A stretch of DNA of 64,000 nt from SHVZ01 sp041906305 (GTDB taxonomy: Bacteria; Pseudomonadota; Alphaproteobacteria; SHVZ01), in the NCBI GenBank assembly GCA_041906305.1, contig JAYRJL010000003.1, positions 620,001-684,000 on the forward strand, read 5' to 3'. The notes under the pieces were generated by a model that ran no database searches, was not told the DNA's origin, and saw only the letters and a program-made list of their open reading frames with translations. Below, piece by piece: positions 62,557 to 64,000 of the stretch (position 1 is its first letter; every line of letters starts with the position of its first letter). The translations under genes and the position numbers were made by a program.

Positions 62557-64000
62557 ATGATCGACCGCATCGAGCATTGGCAGATCACCAAGCCTGTGAC
62601 CCGCTCGAAGGGCGGCCTCGTCGCCTCGCAGAGCCGCATCGCCGCTGAAGCCGGCGCCGAGGTCCTGGCCGAAGGCGGCAATGCGATCGATGCGGCAGTC
62701 GCGACGGCCTTCGCGCTGACCGTGACCGAGCCGTGGATGAGCGGCATCGGCGGAATCGGCTCGATGATCGTCCACATCGCGAAGGACAAGAAGACCCACG
62801 CCGTCGACTACGGACCGATCGCGGCGCGCGGCCTCGATCCGAAGCGCTATCCGCTGAGCGGCAAGGCAGGCCCCGCCGACCTGTTCGGCTGGCCCGGCGT
62901 CGTCGACGACCGCAACGTCCATGGCTACGAGTCGATCGCGGTGCCGGGATCCGTCGCCGGCTTGGGCCTCGTGCACAGCCGCTTCGGCAAGCTTCCCTGG
63001 AAGAAGGTGCTGGCGCCGGCGGTGCGGCTGGCCAAGAAGGGTCTCCGCGTGGACTGGTGGACGACGCTGCAGGTCGCCGCCGAGGCCGCCGATCTTCGAC
63101 GCGATCCCGTGGCGCGCAAGACCTACATGCCGGGCGACCTGCCCCCGGTCACCACGACCACGGCGACCCCGCCCTATCTCGATCTCGGCCCCTTGGCCCA
63201 GACGCTGGAGCGCCTGCAGAAGGCCGGGTGGGAGGACTACTACAAGGGCGACGTCGCCCAGATGATCGCCAAGGACCTCAAGGCCGGCGGCTCGCCGATC
63301 CGTGCCGAGGACCTCGCCGCCTATACGGCCCGCCTGGTCGAGCCGATCACGGTCGAGCGCAACGGCGTCGTGCTCCACACCATGTCCGGGCTCTTCGCCG
63401 GCCCGACCTTCCGCGCCGCCTTCGGCAACATCCCGGCGAATCTCGGCACCAAGATCGGCGCCAAGGCGTTCGGCGCCTATGCCAAGGCCCTGTCCAAAGC
63501 CTATGCCGACCGCCTGACCAAGATGGGCGCCGAGGACGTGAAGGGCAAAGGCTCGACCACGCACCTCGCAACGGTCGATGCCGACGGCAACATGGTGTCG
63601 CTGACCAACACGCTGCTCTCGCGCTTCGGCTCGCGCTCGGTGCTGCCGACCACCGGCATCCTGATGAACAACGGCATGATGTGGTTCGACCCGGTGCCCG
63701 GAAAGCCGAACTCGATCGAGGCCGGCAAGCGCCCGCTGACCAACATGTGCCCGGTCATCGGCACCCGGAACGGCAAGGGCTGGTTCGCGATCGGGGGATC
63801 GGGCGGCCGCAAGATCCTGCCGGCGATCCTGCAGATCTGCTCGTTCATCTCGGACTTCGACATGACGCTGGAGGAGGCCTTCCACCAGCCGCGCATCGAC
63901 GTCTCGGCCCCCGACAAGGCGACCGCCGACTGGCGGCTCGATGCCAAGTCGATCGCCGCCGTCGCCAAGGTGGTGCCGACCACCGAGGTCGAGGCCGCGG
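62557..64000 (+). CDS. Gamma-glutamyltransferase family protein (3' end outside window)
   Basis: The first 481 residues of a gamma-glutamyltransferase-family Ntn hydrolase. GGLVASQSRIAAEAGAEVLAEGGNAIDAAVA is the family start, VPGSVAGLGLVHSRFGKLPW the middle, and KGSTTHLATVDADGNMVSLTNTL holds the Thr that becomes the nucleophile after self-cleavage. GSGGRKILPAI replaces the usual GSPGG motif. No signal peptide is visible, unlike periplasmic GGT. AGAGG precedes the ATG. Actual gamma-glutamyl transfer is not certain; many relatives act on other amides. Confidence 0.88.
   Translation, partial: MIDRIEHWQITKPVTRSKGGLVASQSRIAAEAGAEVLAEGGNAIDAAVATAFALTVTEPWMSGIGGIGSMIVHIAKDKKTHAVDYGPIAARGLDPKRYPLSGKAGPADLFGWPGVVDDRNVHGYESIAVPGSVAGLGLVHSRFGKLPWKKVLAPAVRLAKKGLRVDWWTTLQVAAEAADLRRDPVARKTYMPGDLPPVTTTTATPPYLDLGPLAQTLERLQKAGWEDYYKGDVAQMIAKDLKAGGSPIRAEDLAAYTARLVEPITVERNGVVLHTMSGLFAGPTFRAAFGNIPANLGTKIGAKAFGAYAKALSKAYADRLTKMGAEDVKGKGSTTHLATVDADGNMVSLTNTLLSRFGSRSVLPTTGILMNNGMMWFDPVPGKPNSIEAGKRPLTNMCPVIGTRNGKGWFAIGGSGGRKILPAILQICSFISDFDMTLEEAFHQPRIDVSAPDKATADWRLDAKSIAAVAKVVPTTEVEAA

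Overview
The window is a dense, GC-rich (about two thirds G+C by eye) bacterial chromosome segment with short intergenic gaps, many ATGA/GTGA start-stop overlaps and no mobile elements, rRNA, tRNA or CRISPR that I can see. Gene content points to an alphaproteobacterium of the Rhodospirillales/Hyphomicrobiales type: a seven-iron ferredoxin beside a CarD-family regulator, a SUV3-like helicase with an Hsp15-type S4 protein, DUF1194, DUF1223 and DUF1028 proteins, several dipeptide-type ABC transporters, M81/MlrC and RraA-like enzymes, and dnaN-recF-gyrB without dnaA. I cannot name the genus.

Layout. 1-1.6 kb: the 3' part of a PhoQ-like sensor kinase and a small lysine/alanine-rich secreted protein closed by a strong terminator. 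1.6-7.8 kb: a full dipeptide/oligopeptide ABC system (two permeases, binding protein, two ATPases) in one minus-strand operon headed by a DUF1028 protein, with an M81 peptidase diverging from it. 9.4-18.2 kb: small metabolic and envelope genes (methyltransferase, HutD, PagL-like lipid A deacylase, RraA-like enzyme, prolyl iminopeptidase), then a plus-strand run of M48 lipoprotein, adenylate cyclase and a ROK kinase whose motifs are in circularly permuted order, facing a degenerate metallophosphatase. 18.2-24 kb: CarD with a very long basic tail, ferredoxin, class V aminotransferase, LysR regulator and a TPR/SPINDLY-like glycosyltransferase. 24-32.7 kb: S4 protein, RNA helicase, htpG with a good sigma-32-type promoter, DUF1223, a second SPINDLY-like glycosyltransferase and an orphan ABC-2 permease.

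32.7-48 kb is mostly housekeeping: recX, a VWA protein, a LysR regulator, dnaN-recF-gyrB, two DUF1801 proteins that converge, a cupin, a DedA protein with a Fur-box-like site upstream, a D-cysteine desulfhydrase-like enzyme, rpmI-rplT and pheS-pheT. 48-54 kb holds a small membrane protein, a protein with two GWWWNP repeats, a GNAT enzyme and a second dipeptide transporter that lacks ATPase genes. 53-58 kb holds AnmK, a beta-lactamase-fold protein, an EamA exporter, PdxY and NudC.

The most interesting unit is 58.2-62.0 kb, a compact minus-strand operon of lysine 2,3-aminomutase (kamA), two different D-Ala-D-Ala-ligase-like ATP-grasp ligases and a GNAT acetyltransferase. It looks like a small pathway that makes beta-lysine and then ligates and perhaps acetylates it. 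The window ends inside a gamma-glutamyltransferase gene. A general architectural oddity is that eight of ten convergent gene pairs overlap at their stop codons, five of them by exactly four bases.
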